NCBI GenBank assembly: GCA_963555705.1
Contig: OY743188.1
Span: forward strand, 27,983,383-28,047,382
Origin: Ligustrum vulgare
Taxonomy: Eukaryota; Streptophyta; Magnoliopsida; Lamiales; Oleaceae
DNA: 64,000 bases
Direction: 5' to 3'
Within the stretch, counting starts at the first letter, position 1. Every line of letters begins with the position of its first letter. Positions 9,457 through 21,237 of the stretch are shown here, one piece after another. The translations under genes were made by a program, and so were the position numbers. The notes under the pieces were generated by a model. The model had not been told where the DNA came from. It worked only from the letters and a program-made list of their open reading frames with translations, and made no database searches.

Positions 9457-12400
9457 TCCATGGATTGCGTAGCATTTTTCCCTCAGATTCTATTCAATTC
9501 AAGAGTCTTATGCTGTACTAGTTCTAATTTTTCTGGAATATGTAGAAATAAACCATGGAATTCCACTTGCTGGGCTCTGGGATTATCAGGAGAGTTTTCT
9601 GGTGAAGGCTCATTCAAGATTGAAGAAACGTCTAATGGGTCATCATTTGATGCGTTTAGTGATTCTTCCTCGGCAAGTTTTGGGACTTTGGATGCAGAAA
9701 TTACACCGGAAATAGCTGATTTTTTCGTTAGTGATGCAGAGGGTGATCCTGACCGTCCATCTGCTGGGTACTCTTCGATTGAACAAGCTCTTGTTGCATT
9801 GCGCCAAGGCAAGGTTGGACTAGTTTCTGTACAATTCTTGAATGTTCAGCTTAGCTTAGAAATAAGTAAAATTTGAATTTCAAACATGTTCATGTTCAGA
9901 TAAGTTATTTTCGTCATACTTATAATAAAAATAAATGTTAGCTTCCCTGTTTCCTATTTGATCAATAGAAAAATTATTTTTTTTAAAACTTACATACAAG
10001 AATACTAGTTAAGCTCAGCCAAACATGCTTTTTGTTCTTAAGAATGTTTTGTGCCAGTTTTCTATGCTGGTTTTATTAATATTGTGCTGATTATTTATTG
10101 TGAAAATTGTTAAGTTTGTGATTGTTGTAGATGATGAAAATGAAGATGTTGAAGGAAATCTTGTAATGGCAGCATCTTTTGTGAGTCCTAATGCTGTTGC
10201 ATTTATGATTAAGCGTGGTTCAGGGATAGTTTCTGTAGGCATGAAGGAAGAGGATCTTGAGAGATTAAAGCTCCCTTTGATGTCTCCTGAAAAGGAAGAC
10301 GATTCTTCGGCTCCCTCATTTACCATCACAGTGGTATGATATTTCTTCCTAAGATTGAGCAACATTGTTATATATTATATATTGTTGTAGACCAAATCTA
10401 AACGTTTATATGGTTTTTTTCTAACGGCTTAAACTTTTAAATGGGGTAGTTAACTAGAGAAAATGTGTTTTAAGTCTAGCCGCCACCAATATATAAACAT
10501 TGTACATGTGTTCTGTTTATGTTGACAATTGAATTCGAGTTTGTTGAAGATAAAATATAAATAAGTAAATGCAATGCAGTTCCTCCACCTGAGTAATGGC
10601 CTTTTGACAAATCATACCTAAGAAAAATCTTGAGTTTAATATTTGTAGTTTCGATTGGGCACTTAATGATACAATGTCAGTTGTTATGATGAATGATATA
10701 ATGTCAGTTGTTATGATGACTGAGTTGCATCAATGGCAATTCCAGCCAACGGCTTAAAAAATTGCGACCTTTGGATAAAGAAAAAAGAAGCTACAAATAG
10801 ACATGAACATGGATGAAAATGCAACGGCATGAGATCATTTGCTACGGACAATTTGTATGCAATCCATGAACCTGACTATTGAAATTTCTCATATAATACC
10901 CAAATTTGCTTCATATTCTTTCGACCTATATTTCTTTGCCTTGCTACTTTATCAACTGTGATTGTGATTCTTTCGAGTATTGAATTATTAGGATGCTAAA
11001 GTGGGAACATCTACTGGTGTATCGGCTTCAGATAGGGCAAAAACAGTCCTTGCTCTTTCATCTCCAAACTCTAGACCTGAAGATTTCAATAAACCGGGAC
11101 ATGTTTTTCCCCTCAAGTATAGAAATGGAGGTGTTCTAAGAAGATCTGGTCATACTGAGGCTTCTGTGGATCTGCTTATGCTGGCTGGTCTGCAGCCAGT
11201 TTCCACTCTCTCGGCTATAGTGGATAAAGAGGATGGTTCTCTGGCTCGCATGCCCAATCTTAGAAAGATGGCTTTGGATCATAGCATTCCTATCATTTCA
11301 ATTACTGATCTTATTAGGTGAGTTTTCTGAAAATATTTTTATGTGTAATGAAATTAATGTTTTAGATTAAATCATAATCCTTAACTCTGAGAGCAATACT
11401 AGACCAAAAGAAACTGTAAAACGAGAAAAGAATATACAAATTTATAGTGGTTTGTGCTCAATGTGAGAGATTTAATAAAGGCTGCTGCAGATTTTTCAAA
11501 AATATTACAAGGTTTTCTTGCTATGCTCCTCCCTGTCTTATCTTATAGAAAAAGGGGCCCCTCTCAGACTTCTTTATGTGGTAGGAAAATAGGGAAACCT
11601 TATATAGATATAAGAAATTCACAAATAGAAGGCAAATCTGAAGTATATTTAGATAAGAAAATATGGTTGAATCCAGAAGGCTCCTTTCTTAAATCTACCA
11701 CAGAATTACTCCAAGCGTTTTTTCTATGATTTGTGTTGTTTTTTATGTTCTTTAGCTGGTGTCGTATGAGACTGAAAATGAAACAATGGAAAAGTAGTAA
11801 AGTAAGCCTGGATATACTAAAAATGCATGATACTACATAGGAAACTGATATTTGGTCCTTGAAATAGGACATTTCCACAAATTATATGACAATACATATA
11901 CTTTTTTTAGGACAAGTAGAATATAGCATTAGCAACATCGAAATCGTCATTGTCTGCAGGATTAACTAACTTGTTTGCAATATATTTCGCTTTCAGGTAT
12001 AGGAGAAAGAGGGAAAAACTGGTAGAAAGAACTGCAATTTCCCGCTTGCCAACTAAATGGGGTTCTTTTCAGGCTTACTGTTATCGTTCAAAACTTGATG
12101 GAATGGAGCATATCGCCATCATTAAGGTGAAACAATTCCTATAAATCTTTGGTTCTGTACAGTTATAGGTAGAGATATTTCAATTTATTTACATCTCTCT
12201 CTCAAAATCTACAGGGAGAAATTGGAAATGGAGAAGAAATACTAGTACGGGTTCACTCAGAATGTTTGACTGGGGACATTTTTGGATCGAGGCGATGTGA
12301 TTGTGGCAACCAGTTAGATTTGGCAATGCAGTTAATTGAGCAAGCCGGTAGAGGTGTAGTAGTTTATCTTCGGGGTCACGAAGGACGGGGAATTGGACTT

Positions 12401-13437
12401 GGTCATAAACTTCAGGCTTATAATTTGCAGGACGAAGGCCATGACACTGTCGAAGCAAACCTAGAGCTCGGTTTTGCAGCTGATGCTCGTGACTATGGAA
12501 TTGGTGCCCAGGTCTGTCAACAAAATTTTCAGGCAGCAGCCCTTTACTAATTTTTGACATTTTCAGGGAAATTTATCATATCTTGCTAAAATCAAAATCC
12601 GATCCTCGTTCTTCATTGACGACGATAAGAAATCATTGTTCTGTTCTAGTTTATGGTAATTGGTATCCAGAAGAAGGATAACAATAGCATGAATCCATCA
12701 TCCCATTTTTCTCTAAGCATCCGATTTTTCTCGCATCCGTTTGGTAAAAGTCAAAATCTTGTTTATTTATAAACAACAACACAATTTCCCAAATCACTTT
12801 TTAACCATACACATTTTCTCTCTCCAATTTTCAACCACTACTTTTTACCTCAAAATCATAAATAAACAAGTTTATAAATCAAACAGTGTTATCAAATAGA
12901 GGCATCTCTTTGAAGTTCTGAAAATATGGTCCATACTTCAACCAATGTGGCTGAATCTGTCAGCAAATTGCCTTTTAATATCTAAAGTTTGTAAGATCTT
13001 ATCATCATCTTTCTCAGACACAAGAAAATTAAAGAATGGATCTTTCCAATGTCCTTGCTATGGAATACTTAACAGTGACTTTATTATATAGATCAGTTCA
13101 AGTTAAAGATTCTGCTGATAAACATGAAAATCAACATTTAAATCTCTTTTGACTGTTCCAACAGATACTAAGGGACATAGGAATCCGCACCATGCGCCTG
13201 ATGACAAACAATCCGGCCAAGTTTACTGGTCTAAAGGGCTATGGTTTGGCAGTTGTTGGACGGGTTCCCGTGCTGACCCCCATCACAGAGGAAAACAAGC
13301 GGTATCTTGAAGCAAAACGAACAAAGATGGGACATATATATGGATCTGACCTACAAGGATCATCACTGGAGCAAATCAAACCAATACACAAGATCCTCCC
13401 GAGTGAAATAGAGCTTAACCAGAACGAAGGCTCCTGA
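9457..13437 (+). CDS. RIBA3: RIBA3-type riboflavin biosynthesis protein, chloroplastic (GTP cyclohydrolase II active, DHBP synthase motif degenerate)
   Basis: Six exons: 9457-9813, 10115-10333, 10992-11317, 11997-12126, 12215-12511, 13165-13437. All have GT-AG borders and consistent phases, giving 533 residues, normal for plant RIBA. The first 60 or so residues ([19 protein letters not shown]...) suit a plastid transit peptide. A DHBP synthase-like domain (about 101-325) is followed by GTP cyclohydrolase II (about 330-510). The cyclohydrolase keeps the zinc ligands Cys361, Cys372, Cys374 ([16 protein letters not shown]), the [14 protein letters not shown] loop and [20 protein letters not shown]. 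The DHBP synthase signature, normally DDxDRENEGD, reads [10 protein letters not shown] (125-134): Arg, Glu and the last Asp are changed. The same change marks Arabidopsis RIBA3, reported to lack DHBP synthase activity. Role: GTP to the pyrimidine precursor of riboflavin, in plastids. It is convergent with the DUF1635 gene. Confidence 0.95.
12733..12902. mobile_element. MITE in RIBA3 intron 5
   Basis: A 170-bp unit with ends GCATCCGTTTGGTAAAA and (complement) GCCTCTATTTGATAAC. Its core ACCTCAAAATCATAAATAAA recurs at about 50971-51065/53307-53403, 52740-52862, 54446-54730 and 55380-55660. It is non-coding and lies between exons 5 and 6, so it should be removed by splicing. The terminal motif recalls hAT-type MITEs; no clear target duplication was found. 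Confidence 0.65.
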
Positions 13438-14088
13438 ACATACGATCTTTGTATAACAAGGAGATCCTTGGTATATATAGAGCAAAATTCCGAATCTGGG
13501 TCAGATTATGTCACTTCAATGTGATGGTAACCGGACTAGACTTCATCTTACTGTCTGTCAGTCTGTCTATCTGATGTTATCTTATCCCCAATTCTTTAAG
13601 AAAAACTGTTTGGTTCTGTTCCTTGTGCACATTCTTTAAACTGAATATACCAATTCAAGATATCAATATACAAAATTATATAACATACATGATCTTTTTA
13701 TTCTGTCTTTCAAAATTATGAATCTCAATTCTGCGAAATACCCGTCTTCTGTATTATATGGGAAGCTTGGCATGACTGCAAGTTTTTTGGCCTCTATTGC
13801 TGAGACTGTGACTCTCCCTTGTTCAAGTAAAAGATACACGGTAAATCGGTAACACCGTGTTGGACCGGGTGGAGTCTAATCATGTCGTAAACTATTGTGG
13901 CTGGTGTACTTTGTGTATATCTGATCTGTATATTTTTTTTTTATTGTTCTTAAAGTTGAGAATATAACAGATAATAATCAACTGGATGAGAATTTTTTTG
14001 TACTTGAGACCGGAAATTCTTTCCATTGTCAAAGTGAATCTTCCCGACTTAGAGATTCTAGCAAGAAATAGCAAGGAATACATGGATG
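13438..14088. other. RIBA3 3' region
   Basis: This stretch must hold the RIBA3 3' UTR and terminator. AT-rich runs near 13640-13690 could be polyadenylation signals. No further gene is seen. Confidence 0.4.
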
Positions 14089-14280
14089 CAAGGACGGATT
14101 CATAGCATGGCGAGCCAACTCGCCCGTGCTGGATGCATCATGAAAAAAAGATTGTTAGATTTTTTGGTTTTTTTCGGCTGGAATTCCTAAAATAGAGTTA
14201 TTTGACCGATTTCCGTCCCAGTTAAACAAACTTTTTGAACGACTGCTCTAGCTAAACAAAATTCCTGAATCCGTCCCTTG
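14089..14280. mobile_element. 192-bp MITE with 7-bp target duplication
   Basis: The left end CAAGGACGGATTCA and the complement of the right end CAAGGGACGGATTCA form near-perfect terminal inverted repeats. ATGGATG occurs directly outside both ends (14082-14088, 14281-14287). It is non-coding and lies about 210 bp beyond the stop of the DUF1635 gene. A 7-8-bp duplication fits hAT-like movement. Confidence 0.8.
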
Positions 14281-14489
14281 ATGGATGGCAAACATTTTTA
14301 ATGCATATTAAAACTACAGATGCAAAGAAAACAGGAGGGAATTATGTAGCAAAATTAATCTTATAGATTAAAACATAGATCTGATATTCGAATGACACTA
14401 AAATTTTGAAATCAATGCTGCAATTTACACCACCATCCCTGCCCCCTATTTTATACAAAAAAATTGAAAGGATCGGCTCCAATGAATTT

Positions 14490-15832
14490 TCAGCACAGCC
14501 TTTGTCTCTTGACCAGAGGGACAGAACCGTTTGTAGGTGTACCTGCACCGCCCAGACATGATCCAGAAGTTACATTAGCAAAACTTAACATAGGTGGTGA
14601 AAGAATTTGGGAAGATCCACAGGACATCATCATAGCATGAGGTTGTGAATTCATTTTCATTCCTCTGAAAGAAGTAAGTTGATTTAATTTCGATTCCGGT
14701 TTCTGAGCAAGAATCTCCGTTTCCGTGCCTTTGATCGACACCGGCGGAATTTGGAAAGGTTGAAGTCGAGGAGGATTGCGCCACCTAGGAAGCGATCCAG
14801 CTACGAGCAGCGTCTGAAGAAGCGGCCCTGCTTCAATGACAGTCTGCAGGAGTTTCCCTTTCTGAGGCAGGGCTCGTCCCATGACGAGGTTGTCTATGAT
14901 CAATGATGCCCGGTCAGTTCCAGGCTTTACCTGATTTGTCGGAACAGTGACATTGCCCACATTGCAGTCTTGAACCATAGCCTGATTATTCACAACCAAG
15001 TTGAGGTTGGATGTCACAGCATCGAAAAGGGAATCCATAGGAGACGAACAGCGGGACGGATAATTGTACGTATCTGACAGACTGTTCGACTCGGTGTTGC
15101 TCGAGTTCGCTTTCGCCGGTTTTAAAACCGGACTATCGTCGGCCTGAAACTGATGACGCACGGCTAGATTCTCCGTCAGAGAAGTTAACGGCAGAGATCT
15201 GTTGAGGTAATTCTGCAGTTGAATTCTGGCTTCATCTCTTTCTTGGATAGCAATCTTTAGATGTTGAATTAATTGCTCCACATATTCCTTGTTCTTCACC
15301 ATTTCCTCACTTGTTTCTGCTTTTAATTTCTCAAGCTCGAGAGTGGTATACAGAAGCTTCTGGTTCAATTCATCAACATTCTGCAAATTCAAGATTCAGT
15401 CATAATCATCAAGAAACGGAAACCTTCGAAAAATCAGAGTATTAAACAAACACTCAAAATGTCATCATTTACACGCATAATTCGATTATTGGATTTAAAA
15501 ATCTTTGATGGATTCTTCAACGAATGTGGATCTAATGAAAACCCAGAAGAAAATTTTAGTGGAATTAAGCAAAAGTTCAAGAATATTTACAATTAAGCGC
15601 AGGCTATAAATATGCCTAACCAAGGATAGAATTGTAAGTGAAATTCTCTTTGAAAAATCTGCGAAAATAAGCAATCAATGTGATGAAATCTAATGAAAAC
15701 CCAGTTTTACTGTAATTTAAACAAACAAACTTCCAAGTAATGAAAAAAAAAAAAAGAATAAATGAATAAGAAATTAAATGAGATTAAATGATCCACCTCT
15801 TCATAACTCCAAAGAGAAGCCATTTCTTCCAT
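14490..15832 (-). CDS. DUF1635 family protein
   Basis: Two exons on the minus strand: 15832-15797 (MEEMASLWSYEE) and 15380-14490, with a 416-bp intron bounded by GT and AG; 308 residues. A second in-frame ATG at 15823 could also be used. The segment after the junction, NVDELNQKLLYTTLELEKLK, is the hallmark of plant DUF1635 proteins. It continues as a charged coiled coil to about residue 75 (EEMVKNKEYVEQLIQHLK, AIQERDEARIQLQNYL). The rest is Ser/Asn/Pro-rich and probably disordered, with a conserved-looking LLQTVIEAGPLLQTLLVAGS (about 215-235) and a basic C-terminus ending VKRQRLC, possibly a nuclear signal. The biochemical role of the family is not established. A TATA box lies 86-93 bp upstream. 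Confidence 0.85.
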
Positions 15833-15917
15833 TTCTGGGACGATTGTTTTACATTCAAGTAGTAAAGAAGAAAATATTGGTGGAAAGGGGAGTCGGTAGA
15901 AAGAAAAAACTGAGGCT

Positions 15918-15925
15918 TATATAGA
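15918..15925 (-). promoter_or_regulatory. TATA box of the DUF1635 gene
   Basis: The minus strand reads TCTATATAAG about 90 bp upstream of the first ATG, a near-consensus plant TATA box at a plausible distance. A C/T-rich leader follows. Confidence 0.65.
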
Positions 15926-16175
15926 ATAAAAATGTCAATGAAAGACAAGAAAATGAGTGATTTTTCCCCCCCTCACATGCTTCCAAAATTCAATTCCAGA
16001 AAAAATTAATATGGAATCTCGAAGAGTTTCCAACTAGAAAATGGGAAACCCATTTAAAGATTAATATGAAAAATAAACAAATTCATTTTTATTGTTCCAT
16101 TTTTTTAAGGAATCTTGTCTGTCTTACTATAAAAGCATACTCTGCCTTATATAAGTTTCTTTCATGTGTGTGTTG

Positions 16176-16899
16176 TAGAGGTGGCAAGACGAACGGGCTG
16201 ACCAGACCCGTGAAAATCGGCCCGAATTGACCCGGGATCGCGGGCCGACTCATGACCCGTGCGGGCGGTTCACGGGTCAAGAAGTTGTGAACCGCGGACT
16301 TTGCGGGTCAAACATTCGCGGGCCGTGATTAACCCGCTGGCCCGTAAAAAATAAAATAAAATAAACTGTTTTTATTAAATATGATAACATTGAAAATCTC
16401 TCTTCTTCTAGAAACTCTAATACAACTTTTAAAGTAAAATCTTATTTTTTTTCTCCCTAATAGCTAAAAAAATAATGTTTTTTGACAATAGCAATTAGAA
16501 ATACATTTATCATTTAATTGTTATTTGTTTATATTTTATTTAAATTTGCAAATTTAGAAGTAATTCATATAACATAAACTATAATTTTAAATTCTATATA
16601 AATATTTTATGGTATAAATATGAATTTATCATTTTAATCATTTTGTATTTAGAAACTTGACAAAAAATTTGCTATAAATATGAAAAAATCTATGTTTTTA
16701 TTCATACGGGCCAAATTAGAACAAACCGCGACCCGCATGGGCTCGACCCGGATGGGCCAGCGGGCGGGCCTAGGTTGTAGTTCAAAATTTGCGGGCTGAC
16801 CCGTAACCGGCAGAGGGAGGGCTTTTTTTCAAGCGGACCGTTATCAGGCTTTTTATTGGTGGGTCGACCCAGTCCGAACCACCTGAATTGACACGTCTA
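16176..16899. mobile_element. hAT-like non-autonomous transposon, 724 bp
   Basis: It is flanked by the perfect 8-bp direct repeat GTGTGTTG (16168-16175, 16900-16907). Ends are TAGAGGTGGCAAGAC and (complement) TAGACGTGTCAATTC. Both flanks are GC-rich and full of CGGGCC/GACCCG motifs, while the middle (16340-16700) is very AT-rich. There is no transposase. The 8-bp duplication and TAGAG-type ends place it with hAT elements. Confidence 0.85.
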
Positions 16900-17163
16900 G
16901 TGTGTTGGGGGGGGGGGGGGGGGAGAGTGAGTCTTTTGTTTTTTTTCATGTCGAAGTGAGAAATTATGAATATAAAAGCAAGCTGTTACAAACGCGGTTT
17001 TGTTCGTTAAAAAAGGTAACTTGTTTCACCTTTTTCAATAATTACCTTTTTCAATAATTAATACTCCAATGACTATTTAAACATCATGAATATAGGTTGA
17101 ATGAGAACGGATATAATTTTAGTGGGAAACTTGTTTCCCCCTTTTCATTTTAGGACCTTGCTA
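16900..17163. other. Short spacer with a poly-G run
   Basis: A run of 17 G (16907-16923) starts at the edge of the hAT target duplication. CCTTTTTCAATAATTA is duplicated nearby (about 17029-17060). No gene is seen. Confidence 0.5.
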
Positions 17164-18794
17164 TCTATATCTATATCTATATATATATAAAAGTAAGGAA
17201 GTTGTTTGGTGTGAACACATATTGTGAATAAGTGGTTTAGTGTGAACACATTTTGTAAATTAATGGCATTTATTATTTTTATTGTAATCAATGGTGATTT
17301 TGAAAAACTATGCATTAGTTTATTGTTGTTTAAAATATGAAATTCTTAAAATTAATTTTTTATTATCTTCTTATTTATTTTTCTTATGCGAATTTTTTAT
17401 CCATTTACTGATTTTTTTTAATGATTCATGCTTGACGTGACAATATTATTAATCAACAACATAAGGTATAATCCTCGAATAATTTTTTTTTTTTTTGAGT
17501 AATTTGGTAGTAATTGTTATAGACTATTATTCATTTGTTACTTTATTTGTCATTTTTTTTTTTTTTTGAGTAAGTGGTTTAATGTAAACACATGTTGTAA
17601 ATTAATGACATTTATTATTTTTATGATAATCAATGGTGTTTTGAAAAACTATGCATTAATTTATTGTTGTTTAAAATATGAAATTCTTAAAATTAATTTT
17701 TTATTATCTTCTTATTTATTTTTCTCATGCGAATATTTTTTTTTATCCATTTACAGTTTTTTTTTTATTATTCATGCTTGATGTGACACTATTATTTAAT
17801 CAACAACATAAGATATAATCCTCGAATAAATTTTTTTGAGTAATTGGATAGTAATTGTTATAGACTATTATTCATTTGATACTTTATTTGTCATTTTTTT
17901 TACTATTCAAATATTACAATACAATAATTTTTAATTTTTATAGTTTACGTTTTTTTTAATTATATGGATTAAATTCCATATATAAATGATTTTCTTATAT
18001 ATGACTTATTATTTTTCATCTAAAAATTACGCATTCATTTATCATTATTTACACTATGAACTTCTTCAAATTATTTCTATCATGCGACAGTATATTTTAT
18101 CCATTTAAAATATAATGATATACTTTTCTTATCTAATTCTTATACGAACATTGCAGAGTACTTGAATATTTGTGATCCAACATCATAAGGTATAATTCTC
18201 GAATAAATTTTTTTGGAATAATTGAATAGTAATTGTTATAGTCTATTATTCATTTTATACTTTTTTTGTCATTTTTTGTTTTTTTTTTTTTTTCTATTCA
18301 AATATTACAATACAATAATTTTTAATTTTTATAGTTTACAATTTTTTTTTTTAATTATATGGATTAAATTCCATAAATAAATGATTTTCCTATATATGAC
18401 TTATTATTTTCCATCTAAAAATTATGCATTCATTTATCATTATTTAAACTATGAACTTCTTCAAATTATTTCTCTCATGCGACAGTATTTTTTATTCATT
18501 TACAATATAATGATGTACTTTTCTTATCTAATTCTTATACGAATGTTGTAGAGTACTTGGATTTTGGTGATTCTACATTTAATTATGAAAATTGCAGGGC
18601 TTTTTTTTTGTATGCGGAGTGTATGGACAAACAATATAATACAAATAAGCAGAAATATTCACTCTGTTTTATTTACTCTATTTATATCATTATACATATA
18701 TATATGTTGGTTCTTATAAAAAATAGAAAAATATTGTATTCGTAATTATATGAGAAGACATGATGATCGTGCAACGCACGGGTGAAAATACTAG
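17164..18794 (+). mobile_element. Non-autonomous Helitron with internal duplications
   Basis: The 3' end shows the Helitron pattern: hairpin CGTGCAACGCACG (18768-18780), then GGGTGAAAATACTAG, with CTAG as the last four bases and T following. The 5' end is a TC followed by TATATATATAAAAG; the exact TC is ambiguous among 17164, 17170 and 17176 because of TCTATA repeats. Internally, about 17228-17475 repeats at 17570-17815, and about 17815-18180 repeats at 18185-18550. There is no Rep/helicase gene. The pattern is seen directly; non-autonomy is inferred. Confidence 0.8.
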
Positions 18795-18891
18795 TTTGTA
18801 CAAATAAACTATACAAATAGTTGTACAAATAGTTAAAAGATAAAAATTTTGAATGTTTAATTAATATGTTATCCTTTGGGTTATAACTCCT

Positions 18892-19218
18892 TTAATTTTT
18901 TGATGTTATGTCTATATCTTTAAATTTATTATTTACATAAAATGTATAATATATACTATTATATGTTAAAGTTTCTTCTTCAATAATTATATTTAATTCT
19001 TCAATTTTTTTCTCTAGATCACTTATTATTCTTCCTTTATTTACTATAATTCTAGTAATTTGTGAAAAATCTGTAAATGAGGGTTCTTTTATTGCGTAAT
19101 CTAATAAATTATAAAATCTTCCTAAATCTTCTCTTATAATTTCTAATTGTTTAATTGTTTCTTCTCTTAAGTACTTAAATTCGTTTACTTCTGAAGGATT
19201 TAATTCTATTAAATGTTC
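18892..19218 (-). pseudogene. Coiled-coil ORF without start codon, probably pararetroviral
   Basis: 108 open codons on the minus strand lead to a TAA at 18892-18894; the preceding codon is also TAA and no Met opens the frame. The product is rich in Glu, Ile, Asn and Lys, with coiled-coil stretches (REETIKQLEIIREDLGRFY, DLEKKIEELNIIIEEETL). Its extreme A/T codon use matches the pararetroviral genes upstream. Position after the reverse transcriptase would suit a downstream viral ORF (for example a transactivator or accessory gene). I do not recognise the family. Confidence 0.45.
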
Positions 19219-19892
19219 TTAATTCATAAATTATAAAACTAAATATTTAGATTTAAGCTATTAATTCAAATTCTCTTCAAATAGTTAATTCTTGGAATAG
19301 TAAAAATAAATTTTCAACATATGTAAAAATATGCAAGAGATATCATAAGCAAAATGATAAATTTAAAATTATGATAACAATACTTGGATAATATCAATAA
19401 AAAAGACGATATATAATCCACCATAAATAATCGACAATACTTCTTTCTATCTATGGGTCCATCACGCTTCTTTGTAAATCTAATTTTAAAAGATTTTTGA
19501 CCAAATACTCTTCGGTTATTTATCTAAGTATTAAACACAACTTCATAGCATATCGTTGCTGCTCGAAAGACTTACGCATTAATGGATGCTCGAAAGACTT
19601 AATCCAACACTTTCTATTTAACACTTAAACAAACACTTCAAAGAGGTTCAGCACAATTCAGATTCGCTTCCTACCTCTGGATGTACTCTTTTAACAAAAG
19701 TTTTATAAAGAATAAACTTATGGACTCATAAATAAATAGAGTATTACTAACTATTTTATGACTTCATATATATCTATGTGGAGTTTAGTTGCTCATACCT
19801 TCTGCTAATTGTTTCTGAATTGGTTTGATAAAAGAAAATTTTGAACTAGGAATGAAAAGAAAGACAATAGATAGAGAGAATATAGATTTTTA
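19219..19892. other. Unassigned spacer in the viral locus
   Basis: RNase H coding sequence would be expected here, directly after the reverse transcriptase, but none is readable. The stretch is AT-rich and stop-filled. A short duplicated phrase GCTCGAAAGACTTA occurs twice near 19560-19600. It may be rearranged viral non-coding sequence. Confidence 0.35.
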
Positions 19893-20606
19893 TTACTGAA
19901 AACCAATATGATTTTCGGATTCTTGTATTTTTGTACCAATATGTTCTTTGCTAATTATAAATCCCAAAAATTCTACATTTTCTTTAGCAATCTCTATTTT
20001 TGCAGCTGATAATATAATTCCATTATTTCTTACAATATCTATAAAAATATTAAGATGTTTTAGGTGGTCTTGTCTAGTTTCAGAGTATATAAGAATATCA
20101 TCAATATATACTGTAATAAAATAATAATAATCTTTAAATATTTTAACCATGTACCTTTGAAATTCTCCTGGACTATTTTTAAATCCAAAAGGTAATACAT
20201 TCCATTCATAAAATCGTTGTGTTACCGTAAAAATTGTTAAATGTCTAGATTCTTTAGTTAAGATAATATGATAAAATCCTGATTTAAGATCAAATTTAGA
20301 GAAATATTTTTTTTCTCTAATTTGGATAAATAATACATGTTGACTCGGTATTGGATATTTTAATTCTTTTGTATAAGTGTTTAACATTTTATAATTAATT
20401 ATCATTGTAGATTTTCCTCTTTTTTGTTCTAAATGTTTTATTACAATAAAGGCTGGACTACTATATCTACTGTTAGATTCTCTAATAAATTTCTTTTCTA
20501 GCATTTCTTTTATGTGCATTTCAAATTCAGGTAATTCTTTTGGTGTGTGTTTAATTGGTTTTACACTAATAATCTTAGTGTCATCTTCTAATATAATTTC
20601 TGCCAT
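19893..20606 (-). pseudogene. Pararetroviral reverse transcriptase, truncated
   Basis: Continuous frame of 237 codons on the minus strand, in the same frame as the segment upstream. Visible RT blocks are FIRESNSRYSSPAFIV, KYFSKFDLKSGFYHI, WNVLPFGFKNSPGEFQRYM and the catalytic YIDDILIYS. Similarity ends after the region corresponding to GFIISKEHI; the thumb/RNase H part is replaced by unrelated codons and a stop. FKNSPGEFQR (usually APxxFQ) and loss of RNase H mark it as non-functional. Confidence 0.9.
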
Positions 20607-20621
20607 AGGTTTATTTATGTA

Positions 20622-21237
20622 TCATTTTTCCAAAGGATTATTTCCTGATAATTTTAATAATTTTTCTGTAATATTTTTTATTACTATTTGATCAAAATGT
20701 TCTTGTACTAGATTTATTCTATTTTTATTAGGCATAAATTGTGTTGTTTGTGTTAATTTTTGTCTATCCTCACCATGCTGAGCTGCTATATAAGGCATTT
20801 TTTCTCTACAGTAAGGATCATTAATTCTTATTGCTATTGCTATATGGTGACAAGGGGTATATAAAAGTATAAATTTTTCATCAATAGTTATTGGATAATA
20901 TTGTTTTATGAAGTTATTTCCTAATAATATATCCCCTGGCATATCATCAAATTGATATACATAAGGTATTTGTAATTCATATTTTCCTATTTGTATTTTA
21001 ACATTCCTTGCTACTTTAGTTATTAGGTTTGTACTTCCATCAAATCCTGCAAGTATTACTCTTTCTTCATTATCTTTTTTATTACTCCACATTTCTGGGG
21101 GTTAATATATTTTCTTTAAATAAACAGGATGATGCTCCTGTATCAAACAATGCATGATAATTTCTGCTAAGATATCCATTATAATTCATTTTGGTTAGTA
21201 TGTAAATATGTTCTCTTCCTCCTTGTATTTTGTTCAT
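20622..21237 (-). pseudogene. Start of viral pol ORF: aspartic protease (second copy)
   Basis: An ATG at 21237-21235 overlaps the TGA of the preceding ORF as ATGA, a coupling known between caulimovirid ORFs. About 30 codons on lies the protease active site FDTGASSCLF (DTGA at about 21144-21133), and further down DILLGNNFIKQYYP, the typical second hydrophobic motif. A frameshift at about 21100-21130 separates the two motifs. The downstream part is in frame with the reverse transcriptase, after a short interruption at 20607-20621. Confidence 0.8.

Noticed and set aside
11454..11729. Plus-strand frame in RIBA3 intron 3
   Set aside because: Intronic, not in phase with flanking exons and without similarity to RIBA.
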